Positions 8,434 through 17,691 of a stretch of 64,000 nt of DNA are shown one piece after another. The stretch is from Paraburkholderia adhaesiva. GTDB lineage: Bacteria; Pseudomonadota; Gammaproteobacteria; Burkholderiales; Burkholderiaceae. Below the pieces are notes generated by a model. The model was given only the letters and a program-made list of their open reading frames with translations. It had not been told where the DNA came from and made no database searches. Positions within the stretch are counted from its first letter, which is position 1; every line of letters begins with the position of its first letter. The translations under genes and the position numbers were made by a program. The stretch covers positions 372,001 through 436,000 of the forward strand of contig NZ_JAJEJQ010000002.1 in NCBI RefSeq assembly GCF_021390575.1. The letters run 5' to 3'.

Positions 8434-9219
8434 ATGCAATACGAAACGCTGCTGGTCGACATCACGGGTCATGTCGCGACGGTCACGTTGAATCGGCCCG
8501 ACGTGCGCAATGCATTCAACGAGACGATGATCGCGGAAGTGACAGCCGCGTTCACGACGCTCGGCGCGCGCGACGATGTGCGCGCGATCGTACTAGCGGG
8601 CAACGGGAAGGCATTTTGCGCAGGTGCGGACCTGAACTGGATGCGCAAGATGGCGGGCTATTCCGACGACGAGAACCGCGCCGATGCGATGCGTCTCGCG
8701 CTTATGCTCTCGGCGGTCTATCGCTGCCCGAAGCCCGTCGTCGCGCGTGTGCACGGAGACGCTTACGCTGGCGGCATGGGCCTCGTCTGCGCGGCCGATA
8801 TCGTGGTCGCCGTCGAGACCGCTCACTTCTGCCTCTCGGAAGCGCGCCTCGGCCTGATGCCGGCGACCATCGCGCCTTATGTGATTCGCGCACTGGGCGA
8901 GCAGGCGTCGCGCCGCTATTTCGTCACTGCCGAAGCGTTCGATTGCGCGACGGCGCAGCGCCTCGGCCTCGTGAGTGAGGCGGTGAGCGCCGACACGCTC
9001 GATGCAACCGTTCAGCGCATCACCGACGCGCTCGTCGCGAACAGCCCGAACGCCGTGCGCGAGTGCAAGCAGCTCGTTCAGGATATCGCGGGTCGAACGC
9101 TCGACGACGCGCTGATCGAAGATACGGCCATTCGTATCGCGCGCATCCGGGCAAGCGACGAAGGGCGCGATGGCGTTTCATCGTTCCTCGAAAAACGCAC
9201 GCCACGTTGGCGCGGCTAA
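8434..9219 (+). CDS. liuC: Methylglutaconyl-CoA hydratase
   Basis: A crotonase-superfamily enzyme of 261 residues that hydrates 3-methylglutaconyl-CoA to 3-hydroxy-3-methylglutaryl-CoA. The ATG at 8434 is chosen because AAGGAG lies just upstream. A longer in-frame reading starts inside liuB. The fold motifs are all there: LNRPDVRNAFNE, the oxyanion-hole segment GKAFCAGADLNWM, GDAYAGGMGLVCAADIVVA, and SEARLGLMPATIAPYV, where the Leu-Gly-Leu-Met-Pro-Ala-Thr pattern is typical of LiuC rather than fatty-acid enoyl hydratases. It is the third gene of liuABCD, 49 bp before liuD. Confidence 0.94.
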   Translation: MQYETLLVDITGHVATVTLNRPDVRNAFNETMIAEVTAAFTTLGARDDVRAIVLAGNGKAFCAGADLNWMRKMAGYSDDENRADAMRLALMLSAVYRCPKPVVARVHGDAYAGGMGLVCAADIVVAVETAHFCLSEARLGLMPATIAPYVIRALGEQASRRYFVTAEAFDCATAQRLGLVSEAVSADTLDATVQRITDALVANSPNAVRECKQLVQDIAGRTLDDALIEDTAIRIARIRASDEGRDGVSSFLEKRTPRWRG

Positions 9220-9268
9220 GCCGCTTTTGTGAAGCGCAGGGTTCACCCGAACGACAGCGAGACCAAAC

Positions 9269-11278
9269 ATGTTCAACAAAATCCTGATCGCCAACCGGGG
9301 CGAAATTGCGTGCCGCGTGGCGGCGACCTGTCGCCGGCTCGGCGTGAAGAGCGTAGCCGTTTACTCGGATGCCGATGCCAACGCGAAGCACGTCGCGGCG
9401 TGTGACGAAGCCGTGCATATCGGCGAGGCTGCGGCGGCGCAGAGCTATTTGCGCATCGAACGCATCATCGCTGCTGCACGCGCGACCGGTGCGCAGGCGA
9501 TTCATCCGGGTTATGGATTTCTTTCGGAGAACGAAGATTTTGCGCGAGCCTGCGATGAAGCGGGCATCGTCTTCATCGGGCCGCCGGTCGGGGCGATTGC
9601 CGCGATGGGTTCGAAGGCGGCTGCCAAGGCGTTGATGCACACGGCGTCGGTGCCGCTCGTGCCGGGCTATCACGGCGACGATCAGGACCCGGCGCTACTT
9701 CAGCGCGAAGCCGACGCCATGGGCTATCCGGTGTTGCTCAAGGCGAGCGCGGGCGGCGGCGGAAAGGGCATGCGCGTCGTCGAGCGCAGCGAGGACTTCG
9801 CTGCGGCGCTGGCATCGTGCAAGCGCGAGGCCGCGAGCAGCTTCGGTAACGATCGCGTCCTGATCGAAAAGTATCTGCTGCGTCCACGTCACGTCGAAGT
9901 GCAGGTGTTCGCCGACACGCATGGCGGAGCGGTCTATCTGTTCGACCGCGACTGCTCGGTACAACGCCGACATCAGAAGGTGCTGGAAGAAGCGCCCGCG
10001 CCGGGGCTCGACGCGAGCGTGCGGCGCGCGATGGGCGAAGCGGCCGTGGCGGCGGCGCGTGCGGTGCAGTACGTGGGTGCGGGCACGGTCGAATTCATCA
10101 TGACAGGCGCGCACTTCTACTTCATGGAAATGAACACGCGCCTGCAGGTCGAACACCCGGTGACCGAAATGGTCACGGGCCTCGATCTCGTCGAGTGGCA
10201 GTTGCGCGTGGCCTCGGGCGAGCCACTGCCGCTCGAACAATCGCAACTCGCCGTAGAGGGACATGCTCTCGAAGCGCGTATTTACGCCGAAAGTCCCGCG
10301 CGTGGCTTCCTGCCTTCGACGGGTACGCTCAAGCATCTGCGCATGCCGGAAGGCGTCGAGTTTACGATCGGCGAGGCAGGGCGGCGCGCTGCAGTGCGTA
10401 TCGATAGCGGCGTGCGCGAAGGCGACACGATCACACCGTTCTACGACCCGATGATCGCGAAGCTGATCGTCCACGGCTCGACGCGCGAAGACGCGCTCGC
10501 GCGCATGCAGCGCGCACTGGAAGCGTGCGAGGTGGTGGGGCCGCATACGAACGTCGAGTTCCTGCACCGGCTTGTGACCTGCGAGCCGTTCGCCGCCGCC
10601 GACCTCGATACGGGTTTGATCGAGCGTCATCACGATGCGCTTTTCGCGCCGCACCGCAAGCCGGTCCGCGAAGCGCTCGCGCTGGCTTGTGCGGCGCTGC
10701 TCGTTCGCGAGGGCGCGTCGGCAGTTGACGCGTCGCCGTGGACCTCACTCACGCACTGGCGCCTGAACGGCGGCTACACGCAATCGCTCGGCTGGCGCGA
10801 TATCGAAAGCGACACCGCGTTTTCGGCGACGTTTGCGCAGGACGGCGGCGCACAGACGCTTGCCTGTGCGGGCCGCGTCGATTCGTATTCGTGGTGGCGC
10901 GGGCACGGCGCGGACGAATACGGCGCGACCATCGGCGACACGCGTGTTACGGGGCGCGTGTTTGTCGACGGCGATGTGTTCCATGTGTTCTGCCTCGGTA
11001 CCGCCATGTCGTTCGAATGGCAGAACCTGCTCGCGCATGCCGCCGACACGGAGCACGGCGAAGGGCGTCTCACGGCGCCCATGCCTGGCAAGGTCATCGC
11101 GGTGCTCGTGGAACCGGGCGCGACGGTGGAAAAGGGTACGCCCCTCATCGTCATGGAGGCGATGAAGATGGAGCACACGATCGGCGCGCCGTTCGCAGGC
11201 AAGGTGACTGAGTTGCTGTATGCAGTGGGCGATCAGGTCGCCGATGGCGCGCAACTGCTGGTGCTCGAAGCCGATTGA
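9269..11278 (+). CDS. liuD: Methylcrotonyl-CoA carboxylase, biotin-containing alpha subunit
   Basis: The 669-residue alpha subunit combines biotin carboxylase (about 1-450), a central BT domain, and a biotin carrier domain (about 595-669). Biotin carboxylase landmarks are FNKILIANRGEIACRV at the start, the ATP-grasp glycine loop KASAGGGGKGMRVV, and MEMNTRLQVEHPVTEMVTG. The biotin attachment site is VMEAMKMEH with Lys633. With LiuB it carboxylates 3-methylcrotonyl-CoA at the cost of ATP. It is the last gene of the operon and is followed by a strong terminator. The HMG-CoA lyase gene liuE, often the next gene, is not here. Confidence 0.96.
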   Translation: MFNKILIANRGEIACRVAATCRRLGVKSVAVYSDADANAKHVAACDEAVHIGEAAAAQSYLRIERIIAAARATGAQAIHPGYGFLSENEDFARACDEAGIVFIGPPVGAIAAMGSKAAAKALMHTASVPLVPGYHGDDQDPALLQREADAMGYPVLLKASAGGGGKGMRVVERSEDFAAALASCKREAASSFGNDRVLIEKYLLRPRHVEVQVFADTHGGAVYLFDRDCSVQRRHQKVLEEAPAPGLDASVRRAMGEAAVAAARAVQYVGAGTVEFIMTGAHFYFMEMNTRLQVEHPVTEMVTGLDLVEWQLRVASGEPLPLEQSQLAVEGHALEARIYAESPARGFLPSTGTLKHLRMPEGVEFTIGEAGRRAAVRIDSGVREGDTITPFYDPMIAKLIVHGSTREDALARMQRALEACEVVGPHTNVEFLHRLVTCEPFAAADLDTGLIERHHDALFAPHRKPVREALALACAALLVREGASAVDASPWTSLTHWRLNGGYTQSLGWRDIESDTAFSATFAQDGGAQTLACAGRVDSYSWWRGHGADEYGATIGDTRVTGRVFVDGDVFHVFCLGTAMSFEWQNLLAHAADTEHGEGRLTAPMPGKVIAVLVEPGATVEKGTPLIVMEAMKMEHTIGAPFAGKVTELLYAVGDQVADGAQLLVLEAD

Positions 11279-11304
11279 CCGGAACTTGACCGTTGTACCC
11301 TGTT

Positions 11305-11336
11305 GGGCGTTTTGCGTAGGCAGAACGCCCTTTTTT
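11305..11336 (+). terminator. Rho-independent terminator of liuABCD
   Basis: An 11-bp stem, GGGCGTTTTGC with GCAGAACGCCC (one T-G pair), has a GTAG loop and is followed by six T. It lies 26 bp after liuD and marks the operon end. Confidence 0.93.
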
Positions 11337-11505
11337 GTTTGTCGTGGAATGCCGGGGCGCGTGGCGGGGGTGCAGAATGCGTTAGAGCGGTCACGCTGTT
11401 GGAGCACTTTGCAGCGAACAACCCACTGGGCGGCTATCTGGTTGAGGCGAGCCGACGAGGCGCGCTTCGTGAAAGCGGTGAGTAGTTGTTGGAGGAGTGA
11501 GCGCC

Positions 11506-11934
11506 ATGAATCAATTCGCAAATGTCGAAGTTTTGTTCATTGCGGGCTTTGGTCCTATCGTCCGCGACACGGAGGCGAGCCGCAAGCTCTACGGCGAGAA
11601 CCTCGGTATTCCATTCAAAGAAGAGACTGGCGGCTACCTTCACACGGAGGCTCTGAAAGGCGCAAACGCCTTTGCGCTTTGGCCGCTTTATCACGCAGCC
11701 CAGTCGTGCTTTGGCAACGACGCCTGGCCCGACGATATTCCTGCTCCGCAGGCCTGGCTCGAGTTCGATGTCGATAGCGTCGAGGAGGCGACGGCGGAGC
11801 TTGAGTCGCGAGGATATCGAATGCTTGTCAGGAACAGGACAGAACCGTGGGGGCAGAAGGTCAGCCGTTTTCTTTCACCGGAAGGATTGCTGGTTGGTAT
11901 TACTTTCACTCCGTGGTTGCGCACGGACAAATAG
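11506..11934 (+). CDS. VOC (glyoxalase/dioxygenase fold) family protein
   Basis: A 142-residue single-domain protein of the vicinal oxygen chelate superfamily. The pattern RDTEASRKLYGENLGIPF, then LEFDVDSVEEATAELESRG, then SPEGLLVGITFTPWLR matches the beta-alpha-beta-beta-beta modules of antibiotic-resistance and glyoxalase-like proteins. The ATG at 11506 has GGAGGAG eight bases upstream, and the in-frame GTG at 11497 overlaps that site and is rejected. The metal ligands are incomplete in the N half, so it may bind a substrate or drug rather than catalyse. It stands alone between the liu terminator and a gene-poor stretch. The substrate cannot be read from sequence. Confidence 0.8.
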   Translation: MNQFANVEVLFIAGFGPIVRDTEASRKLYGENLGIPFKEETGGYLHTEALKGANAFALWPLYHAAQSCFGNDAWPDDIPAPQAWLEFDVDSVEEATAELESRGYRMLVRNRTEPWGQKVSRFLSPEGLLVGITFTPWLRTDK

Positions 11935-11936
11935 CA

Positions 11937-12645
11937 CGGCTATGGCGGACGGCGAGCACCGTTCGTCCGCTCGTAAATCAATGAGGAATCGCAGGGCGTC
12001 GATCGCGGTGCCATCCGCCACAGCGATCTCCGGCGGTACGAAGCCGATTGCGAGCGTCAGCAAGGGAGCGATGACCGTCTGCCATGTCGGGCGACATTCG
12101 GTCATCCAGTGAAATTCGATGTCTCGACCGTGAATGGCCGAATTGCGAATGCTTTCGGGCGTTTGATCTGGCGCGGCAGGCAACGTCCAGGATCATTGTT
12201 ACCTCTGCTTCAAGCGTCCACGTAACGCCGCGATCACGCTCGCAGGCATTGACTTGATGTATCGCATTCGCAAAGGTCGATTCGATCTCACGAGGCGCGG
12301 CCAATGATATCGGCTGCGCCCGTCGTCTGCGTGGATAGTCTATTTATAAAGCAGGAATCCTTTGTATTTTTTGCTATTCATTCAAGACCGTCTATCTGCG
12401 CCAGGACCGGCAAACTTGCCCACCCCTCATCTCATGCCACAAGACAGGCGCGTCCACCTTCACCGCTGCGTCGAGTCAGGATTGCCCATTACGGGTTACT
12501 CCGGGCTATTACTTAAATCTTACGATTTCTATACTGTCTGGCCGGATAACCGGTCCAGCGTAATGGTGCGTACGCAACGTCGGGCGTTTGCCCAGTCGCG
12601 CGGCTCGCATCGAGCTGGTAAAAAAGACATGCTACGGAGACGATC
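11937..12645. other. Gene-poor stretch before livK, with a possible decayed minus-strand gene
   Basis: Two overlapping minus-strand frames, at about 11978-12304 and 11875-12183, each look partly protein-like. The second includes TECRPTWQTVIAPLLTLAIGF. They switch frame near 12180, which would fit one small gene broken by a frameshift. I do not recognise the product, and chance cannot be excluded. The segment 12330-12640 is AT-richer than its surroundings and should carry the livK promoter. A clear Shine-Dalgarno (CGGAGA) lies just before 12646. Confidence 0.3.
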
Positions 12646-13866
12646 ATGGAATTACGCTTGAAGAGCGTTGTGGGTGCGCTCGTGCTTTGTGCTTTCGCGA
12701 ATGTCGGGCAGGCTGCCGAGCCGATCAAGATCGGCGTTGACGGGCCGTTCACGGGTGGGTCGTCTTCGATGGGCGTGAGCATGCGCGATGGCGTGCGCCT
12801 TGCCACGGCGGAAATCAACAAAGCGGGCGGCGTGCTGGGGCACCAGATCGTTCTGGTCGAGCGCGACGATGAAGCGAAGAACGAACGCGGCGTGCAGATC
12901 GCGCAGGAGTTGATCAACAAGGAGAAGGTCGTCGCGGTAGTGGGCTACGTCAACACCGGCGTGGCGCTCGCGTCGCAACGCTTCTTCCAGGAAGCGAAGA
13001 TCCCCGTATTCAATAACGTCGCGACCGGCAGTATCGTGACGAAGCAGTTCACCGACCAACCCGACAACTACGTCTTCCGTAACGCCGCCGCGGACCGGAT
13101 CCAGGCGCCGATGATCGTCGAGGAAGCGGTCACGAAGCGAGGCTTCAAGAAGGTCGCAATCCTTGCGGACTCAACCAATTACGGCCAGCTGGGTCGCGAA
13201 GACCTGGAGAAAGCGCTTGCTGCTAAAGGCGTGAAGCCGGTAGCGGAAGAGAAATTCAATATCAAGGACGTCGATATGACGGCCCAGCTGCTCAAGGCCA
13301 AGGAGGCCGGCGCTGAAGCAGTGCTCACGTACGGCATCGGACCGGAACTCGCGCAGATCGCAAACGGCATGGCCAAGCTCGGCTGGAAAGTGCCGCTGAT
13401 CGGCAGCTGGACGCTCTCGATGGCGAATTACATCGACAACGCGGGGGCGAACGGCGAGGGCGCACGCATGCCGCAGACCTTCATTCAGGTACCGAATACG
13501 CCTAAGCGCAAGGCATTCGTCGAGGCCTACCTGAAGGAGTTCAAGCCGAAGAACGACCGCATCGACTCGCCGGTATCGGCTGCACAGGGTTACGACTCGG
13601 TCTACCTGCTGGCTGCCGCAATCCGCCAGGCCGGCTCGACGGACGGTCAGAAAGTGCGTGCGGCGCTCGAGAACCTCAATTCCCGTGTGGATGGCGTCGT
13701 GATGGTGTACGACAAGCCGTTCACGCACGACGACCACGAAGCGATCAGCGCGAACGTGCCGGTGGTCGGCGAGGTCAAGGGTGGACGGGTCGTGTATGCC
13801 TACGATGCGGACCTGAAGGGCGGTAGCCAGGTGCGCACGAAGCAGGCCTCGAACGCATCGAACTAA
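12646..13866 (+). CDS. livK: Branched-chain amino acid ABC transporter, periplasmic binding protein
   Basis: A 406-residue periplasmic binding protein of the Leu/Ile/Val type (Peripla_BP_6). The signal peptide is about 23 residues, ending GQA-AEP. The mature protein opens with IKIGVDGPFTGGSSSMG and carries the family signature INKAGGVLGHQIVLVERDD. It captures branched-chain or related amino acids and delivers them to the LivH/LivM channel. The gene heads a four-gene operon and is separated from livH by 87 bp containing a strong hairpin, so it is probably expressed at higher level than the membrane parts. Its position next to liuABCD suggests that Leu/Val/Ile are the substrates, but the exact specificity is not readable. 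Confidence 0.93.
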   Translation: MELRLKSVVGALVLCAFANVGQAAEPIKIGVDGPFTGGSSSMGVSMRDGVRLATAEINKAGGVLGHQIVLVERDDEAKNERGVQIAQELINKEKVVAVVGYVNTGVALASQRFFQEAKIPVFNNVATGSIVTKQFTDQPDNYVFRNAAADRIQAPMIVEEAVTKRGFKKVAILADSTNYGQLGREDLEKALAAKGVKPVAEEKFNIKDVDMTAQLLKAKEAGAEAVLTYGIGPELAQIANGMAKLGWKVPLIGSWTLSMANYIDNAGANGEGARMPQTFIQVPNTPKRKAFVEAYLKEFKPKNDRIDSPVSAAQGYDSVYLLAAAIRQAGSTDGQKVRAALENLNSRVDGVVMVYDKPFTHDDHEAISANVPVVGEVKGGRVVYAYDADLKGGSQVRTKQASNASN

Positions 13867-13886
13867 GCCGCAGGGGATGTCCCGAA

Positions 13887-13915
13887 GCCGCGTCCGCCTG
13901 CCCGGCGGACGCGGC
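13887..13915 (+). terminator. Intercistronic hairpin between livK and livH
   Basis: A perfect 12-bp stem, GCCGCGTCCGCC with GGCGGACGCGGC, encloses the loop TGCCC. It is followed by ATTGTTCTTC, not a full T run. It likely acts as a partial terminator or a 3' stabilising structure for the livK message. Confidence 0.7.
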
Positions 13916-13953
13916 ATTGTTCTTCTATTGCGCGAATCATCTCGCGGTCGACC

Positions 13954-14829
13954 ATGGCCATTCTTCTGCAACTGATCTATAGCGGCATCGCGCTCGGCAT
14001 GATCTACGCCGTGATCGCGTTTGGTTACCAACTCACGTTTTCCACCTCCGGCACGCTGAATTTCGGGCAGGGCGACGCGCTGATGCTCGGCGCGCTCGTC
14101 GGCCTCACGCTCGTGACGCTCGGCGTCAATTACTGGCTGGTGATTCCGATCGTTTGCGTGTTCGGTCTTGTGCAAGGAGCGTTCGTCGAACGGATCGGCG
14201 TGCGGCCGGCGATCAAGATCAAATCCGAGTTTGGCTGGATCATGTCGACGATCGCGCTCGGTATCATCTTCAAGAACGTCGCTGAGAACGTCTGGGGCCA
14301 CGACGATCTGCGTTTCCCTTCACCTTTGCCGGAGACGCCGCTCAAGGTGTTCGGCGCCAATGTGCTGCCGATGGAGCTGCTGGTCGTGGCCGGCGCAATT
14401 GTGATGATGCTCGCCGTCGAATTTTTCAACCGCAAGACGATCTTCGGCAAGGCCGTTGTCGCCACCGCTAACGATCGCGATGCCGCGGCGCTGATGGGCA
14501 TCAACACAGGTCTCGTCATCACGTTTTCGTATGCACTGTCTTCGTTGACTGCTGCATTCGCCGGCGTGCTGATCGCGCCGCTCACGCTAACAGGCGCGAC
14601 GATGGGCGCAGTACTGGGTCTCAAGGCGTTTGCCGTGGCGATCATTGGCGGCCTGTCGAGCGGGATGGGCATCCTTGTCGGCGGCGTGATCCTCGGGATC
14701 GCAGAGACGACGACCGGCTTTTATATCTCCACCGGATACAAGGATGTGCCCGGGCTCGTGCTGTTGCTGATCGTGCTCGCGGTGAAGCCGGCCGGTCTGT
14801 TCGGCAAGACTGCGATCAAGAAAGTTTGA
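13954..14829 (+). CDS. livH: Branched-chain amino acid ABC transporter permease LivH
   Basis: A 291-residue inner-membrane permease with about eight hydrophobic segments. It begins ILLQLIYSGIALGMIYAV and has the LivH-type motif FGQGDALMLGA. The segment ATANDRDAAALMGINT in the cytoplasmic loop matches the coupling region that touches the ATPases. With the LivM half of the next protein it forms the transmembrane channel. Its stop overlaps the leader of the following gene, whose ATG starts 8 bp later, so translation is probably coupled. Confidence 0.93.
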   Translation: MAILLQLIYSGIALGMIYAVIAFGYQLTFSTSGTLNFGQGDALMLGALVGLTLVTLGVNYWLVIPIVCVFGLVQGAFVERIGVRPAIKIKSEFGWIMSTIALGIIFKNVAENVWGHDDLRFPSPLPETPLKVFGANVLPMELLVVAGAIVMMLAVEFFNRKTIFGKAVVATANDRDAAALMGINTGLVITFSYALSSLTAAFAGVLIAPLTLTGATMGAVLGLKAFAVAIIGGLSSGMGILVGGVILGIAETTTGFYISTGYKDVPGLVLLLIVLAVKPAGLFGKTAIKKV

Positions 14830-14837
14830 GGACAGCC

Positions 14838-16766
14838 ATGAACAAGAAGAAGCTCGTCGCGGCGGCCGTTGGGCTCGTCGCACTTGCGGTGTTTCCTGTG
14901 CTCTCGGGAAATCCGTACTACATCCATCTGGTCGAGACCATCATGATCTACGCGATCCTGTTGTTCGGTCTCGACATCGTCGTAGGCTATACCGGACAGG
15001 TGTCGCTGGGGCACGCCGGTTTGTTCGGCGTGGGTGCCTATACGGCTGGCGTGCTGTTCATCAAGCTCGGCGTGCCGTTCTTTGTTACCGCACCGCTTGC
15101 GATCCTGGTCACAGCCGGCTTCGGCGCGATTCTGGCGTTGCCGGCGCTGCGCGTGTCCGGCCCGTATCTCGCGATGGTGACGCTCGCGTTCGGCACGATC
15201 ATCCAGATCCTCATCAACGAGATGGATTTTCTGACCAATGGCCCGCTCGGCATCAAGGTGCCGAAGCCGTCGTTTGCAGGCCATACGCTCAACGAAACCG
15301 AGTACTACTGGCTCGTCGCGGCGCTGATGGTGGTGTCACTGATCGTCGTGCACCGGGTGCTCAAATCGCATCTCGGCCGTGCCTTCGAAGCGCTGCGCGA
15401 CAGCCCGATTGCGTCGGACTGTATGGGCGTATCGGTGTATCGCTACAAGGTCTACGCGTTTGTGATCAGCGCAGGATTCGCCGGTCTGGCAGGGTGCCTT
15501 TACTCGTATTCCGAGCAGTACATTTCGCCCAACACCTATAACTTCGAACTGACGATCCTGTTTCTTCTCGCGATCATCATGGGCGGCCGCAAGACCCGCA
15601 CGGGTGCACTCGTCGGTTCGACGATCATCGTGATGCTGCCGAAACTGCTCGACGATATCGACATGTTCCGCACGGTGGCGACGACGCTGGCAGTGGTGGT
15701 CGCAATCGGCTCGGCGATCGCCATCGCGCGCAAGCTCACCTCGCCGCGCAAGGTCGTCATTCCTCTCGGCGGCACCGTGGGCCTCGCTGCCTTTTCGTAT
15801 CTGATCGATACGCTTGCCGACTGGCGCCTGACGATCTTCGGGCTGATGATCCTGCTCGTCGTCTACTATCTGCAAGATGGGGTCGTTGGCTTCGTGCGCA
15901 AGATCGTGACGCACGGTCGCGTGCGCACTGTCACCTTCGAGATCCCGGAACAAGAGGATATCGGCCCCGACGCGCTTCATGCCGTGCACGCCGAAGGCAC
16001 GGAGAACATCCTCGAGCTGCGCGGCATCCTGATGCAGTTCGCCGGACTGAAGGCGCTGAACAACGTCGATCTGACTGTCCGGCGAGGCACGATCCACGGC
16101 CTGATCGGACCGAACGGGTCCGGCAAGAGCACGATGATGAACGTGCTGACCGGCATTTACGTTCCGACCTCTGGCACGGTCGACTATCTGGGTCAATCAC
16201 TCGCGGGGCGCACGTCGTCGCATATCGCGTTGTCCGGCATTGCGCGCACCTTCCAGAACGTGCAGTTGTTCGGCGAATTGACCGCGCTCGAAAACGTGCT
16301 GGTGGGCCTGCATCACACCTTCAAGTCGCAGTTGGCAGACGTGGGCCTGATGTCGTCGCGCTACCGCCGTGAAGCGAGCGCCGCCCGCGAGCGGGCGTTC
16401 AGGATGCTGCGCTTTGTCGGGCTGGAAAACGTCGCCGGGGAAGAGGCGCGCAATCTTCCTTACGGCAAGCAGCGCCTGCTCGAAATCGCACGGGCACTCG
16501 CACTCGATCCGCAACTGTTGCTGCTTGACGAACCGGCCGCCGGCCTCACTGCGCCCGACATCAAGGATCTGATCGCGATCATCCGCAAGGTGCACGATCA
16601 CGGCATCACAGTTGTGCTGATCGAACATCACATGGACGTGGTGATGAGCGTCTGTGACACGGTCTCGGTGCTGGACTTCGGGCAAAAGATCGCGGAAGGC
16701 AAGCCGGCCGAAATCCAGTCGAACGAAAAGGTCATCGAAGCCTATCTCGGCTGCCAGGCCGCGTAG
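14838..16766 (+). CDS. Fused LivM permease and LivG ATPase
   Basis: One 642-residue polypeptide joins two normally separate subunits. Residues about 1-340 are a LivM permease (LFGLDIVVGYTGQVSLGHAG, split by the membrane, and ALRDSPIASDCMGV as coupling loop). Residues about 390-642 are a LivG ATPase: Walker A GPNGSGKST near residue 423, the LivG-type signature LPYGKQRLLEIARAL in place of LSGGQ, Walker B LLLLDEPAAGL and the H-loop VLIEHHMDVVM. I start at the ATG at 14838, which has GAGGA upstream. An in-frame TTG at 14826 is rejected. The fusion fixes one permease half and one ATPase in equal amounts. Similar fusions occur in Burkholderia. Confidence 0.93.
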   Translation: MNKKKLVAAAVGLVALAVFPVLSGNPYYIHLVETIMIYAILLFGLDIVVGYTGQVSLGHAGLFGVGAYTAGVLFIKLGVPFFVTAPLAILVTAGFGAILALPALRVSGPYLAMVTLAFGTIIQILINEMDFLTNGPLGIKVPKPSFAGHTLNETEYYWLVAALMVVSLIVVHRVLKSHLGRAFEALRDSPIASDCMGVSVYRYKVYAFVISAGFAGLAGCLYSYSEQYISPNTYNFELTILFLLAIIMGGRKTRTGALVGSTIIVMLPKLLDDIDMFRTVATTLAVVVAIGSAIAIARKLTSPRKVVIPLGGTVGLAAFSYLIDTLADWRLTIFGLMILLVVYYLQDGVVGFVRKIVTHGRVRTVTFEIPEQEDIGPDALHAVHAEGTENILELRGILMQFAGLKALNNVDLTVRRGTIHGLIGPNGSGKSTMMNVLTGIYVPTSGTVDYLGQSLAGRTSSHIALSGIARTFQNVQLFGELTALENVLVGLHHTFKSQLADVGLMSSRYRREASAARERAFRMLRFVGLENVAGEEARNLPYGKQRLLEIARALALDPQLLLLDEPAAGLTAPDIKDLIAIIRKVHDHGITVVLIEHHMDVVMSVCDTVSVLDFGQKIAEGKPAEIQSNEKVIEAYLGCQAA

Positions 16767-16826
16767 ACCGGGCGATTCAGTGCATAAACGGTGCGCCTCC
16801 ACAGGGCGCATCTACGGGGACACGAC

Positions 16827-17561
16827 ATGTTATCGATCAGAAACCTGCATGCAGGTTATGGCAAGGTCAAGGTGCTGCACGGCATCTCGATGGATGTACC
16901 GAAGGGTTCGGTCGTCACGCTTATCGGCTCGAACGGCGCAGGGAAGACGACCACGATGCGCGCGATCTCGGGCATGATCCGGCCCACGGACGGCGAAATC
17001 ACGATGGGCGACAGCGGCAACGTAAAGCGGATCGACGCAATGGATTCGCATCGCATCGCGCGACTCGGACTCGCCCATTCGCCGGAAGGCCGGCGCGTGT
17101 TTGCGACGATGACCGTTACCGACAATCTCATCCTCGGCGCGTTTCCGCGGCTGACGTGGGCGCGTCCGCGCGGCGACGTCAACGCCGATCTGGAACGTGC
17201 GATCGAACTGTTTCCGCGACTCAAGGAGCGTCGCAATCAGCTGGCAGGCACGCTCTCCGGGGGCGAACAGCAGATGCTCGCCATGGCGCGCGCCATCATG
17301 CTGAATCCGGACCTCGTACTGCTCGACGAACCGTCGATGGGGCTTGCACCGATTCTCGTCGACGAGGTGTTTCGCATCATCGCGAATCTGAAGAGTCAGG
17401 GCGTGACGATGCTGCTCGTCGAGCAGTTCGCGGCTGCGGCGCTCAATGTGGCCGACTATGGCTACGTGCTGGAAAACGGCAGGATTGCGACGCATGGTCC
17501 GGCCGCGAAATTGCAAAACGATCCTTCAGTGAAGGCAGCGTATCTCGGGGCCAGTCACTGA
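16827..17561 (+). CDS. livF: Branched-chain amino acid ABC transporter ATPase LivF
   Basis: A 244-residue ABC ATPase. It has Walker A GSNGAGKTT, Q-loop region, signature LSGGEQQMLAMARAIM, Walker B LVLLDEPSMGLAP and the H-loop LLVEQFAAAAL, which differs from the His of classical ATPases and is the usual LivF pattern. The ATG at 16827 has GGGGA just upstream and is the best start. The in-frame reading from 16791 adds a non-conserved N-terminus. It pairs with the LivG half of the preceding fusion to power uptake. It is the last gene of the liv operon, and no terminator is obvious after it. Confidence 0.93.
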   Translation: MLSIRNLHAGYGKVKVLHGISMDVPKGSVVTLIGSNGAGKTTTMRAISGMIRPTDGEITMGDSGNVKRIDAMDSHRIARLGLAHSPEGRRVFATMTVTDNLILGAFPRLTWARPRGDVNADLERAIELFPRLKERRNQLAGTLSGGEQQMLAMARAIMLNPDLVLLDEPSMGLAPILVDEVFRIIANLKSQGVTMLLVEQFAAAALNVADYGYVLENGRIATHGPAAKLQNDPSVKAAYLGASH

Positions 17562-17691
17562 GGTCTGGGCGCGCGGGGACGAAGGCTATTTCCCGATATC
17601 CATTCGCTAACGGACATGGCGGCGTTTGTATCGATCGACTTTTGTGGGTCGGCCAGGCGCCCTTCGTCTTCCGCAATCCGAGGGGTGAACG

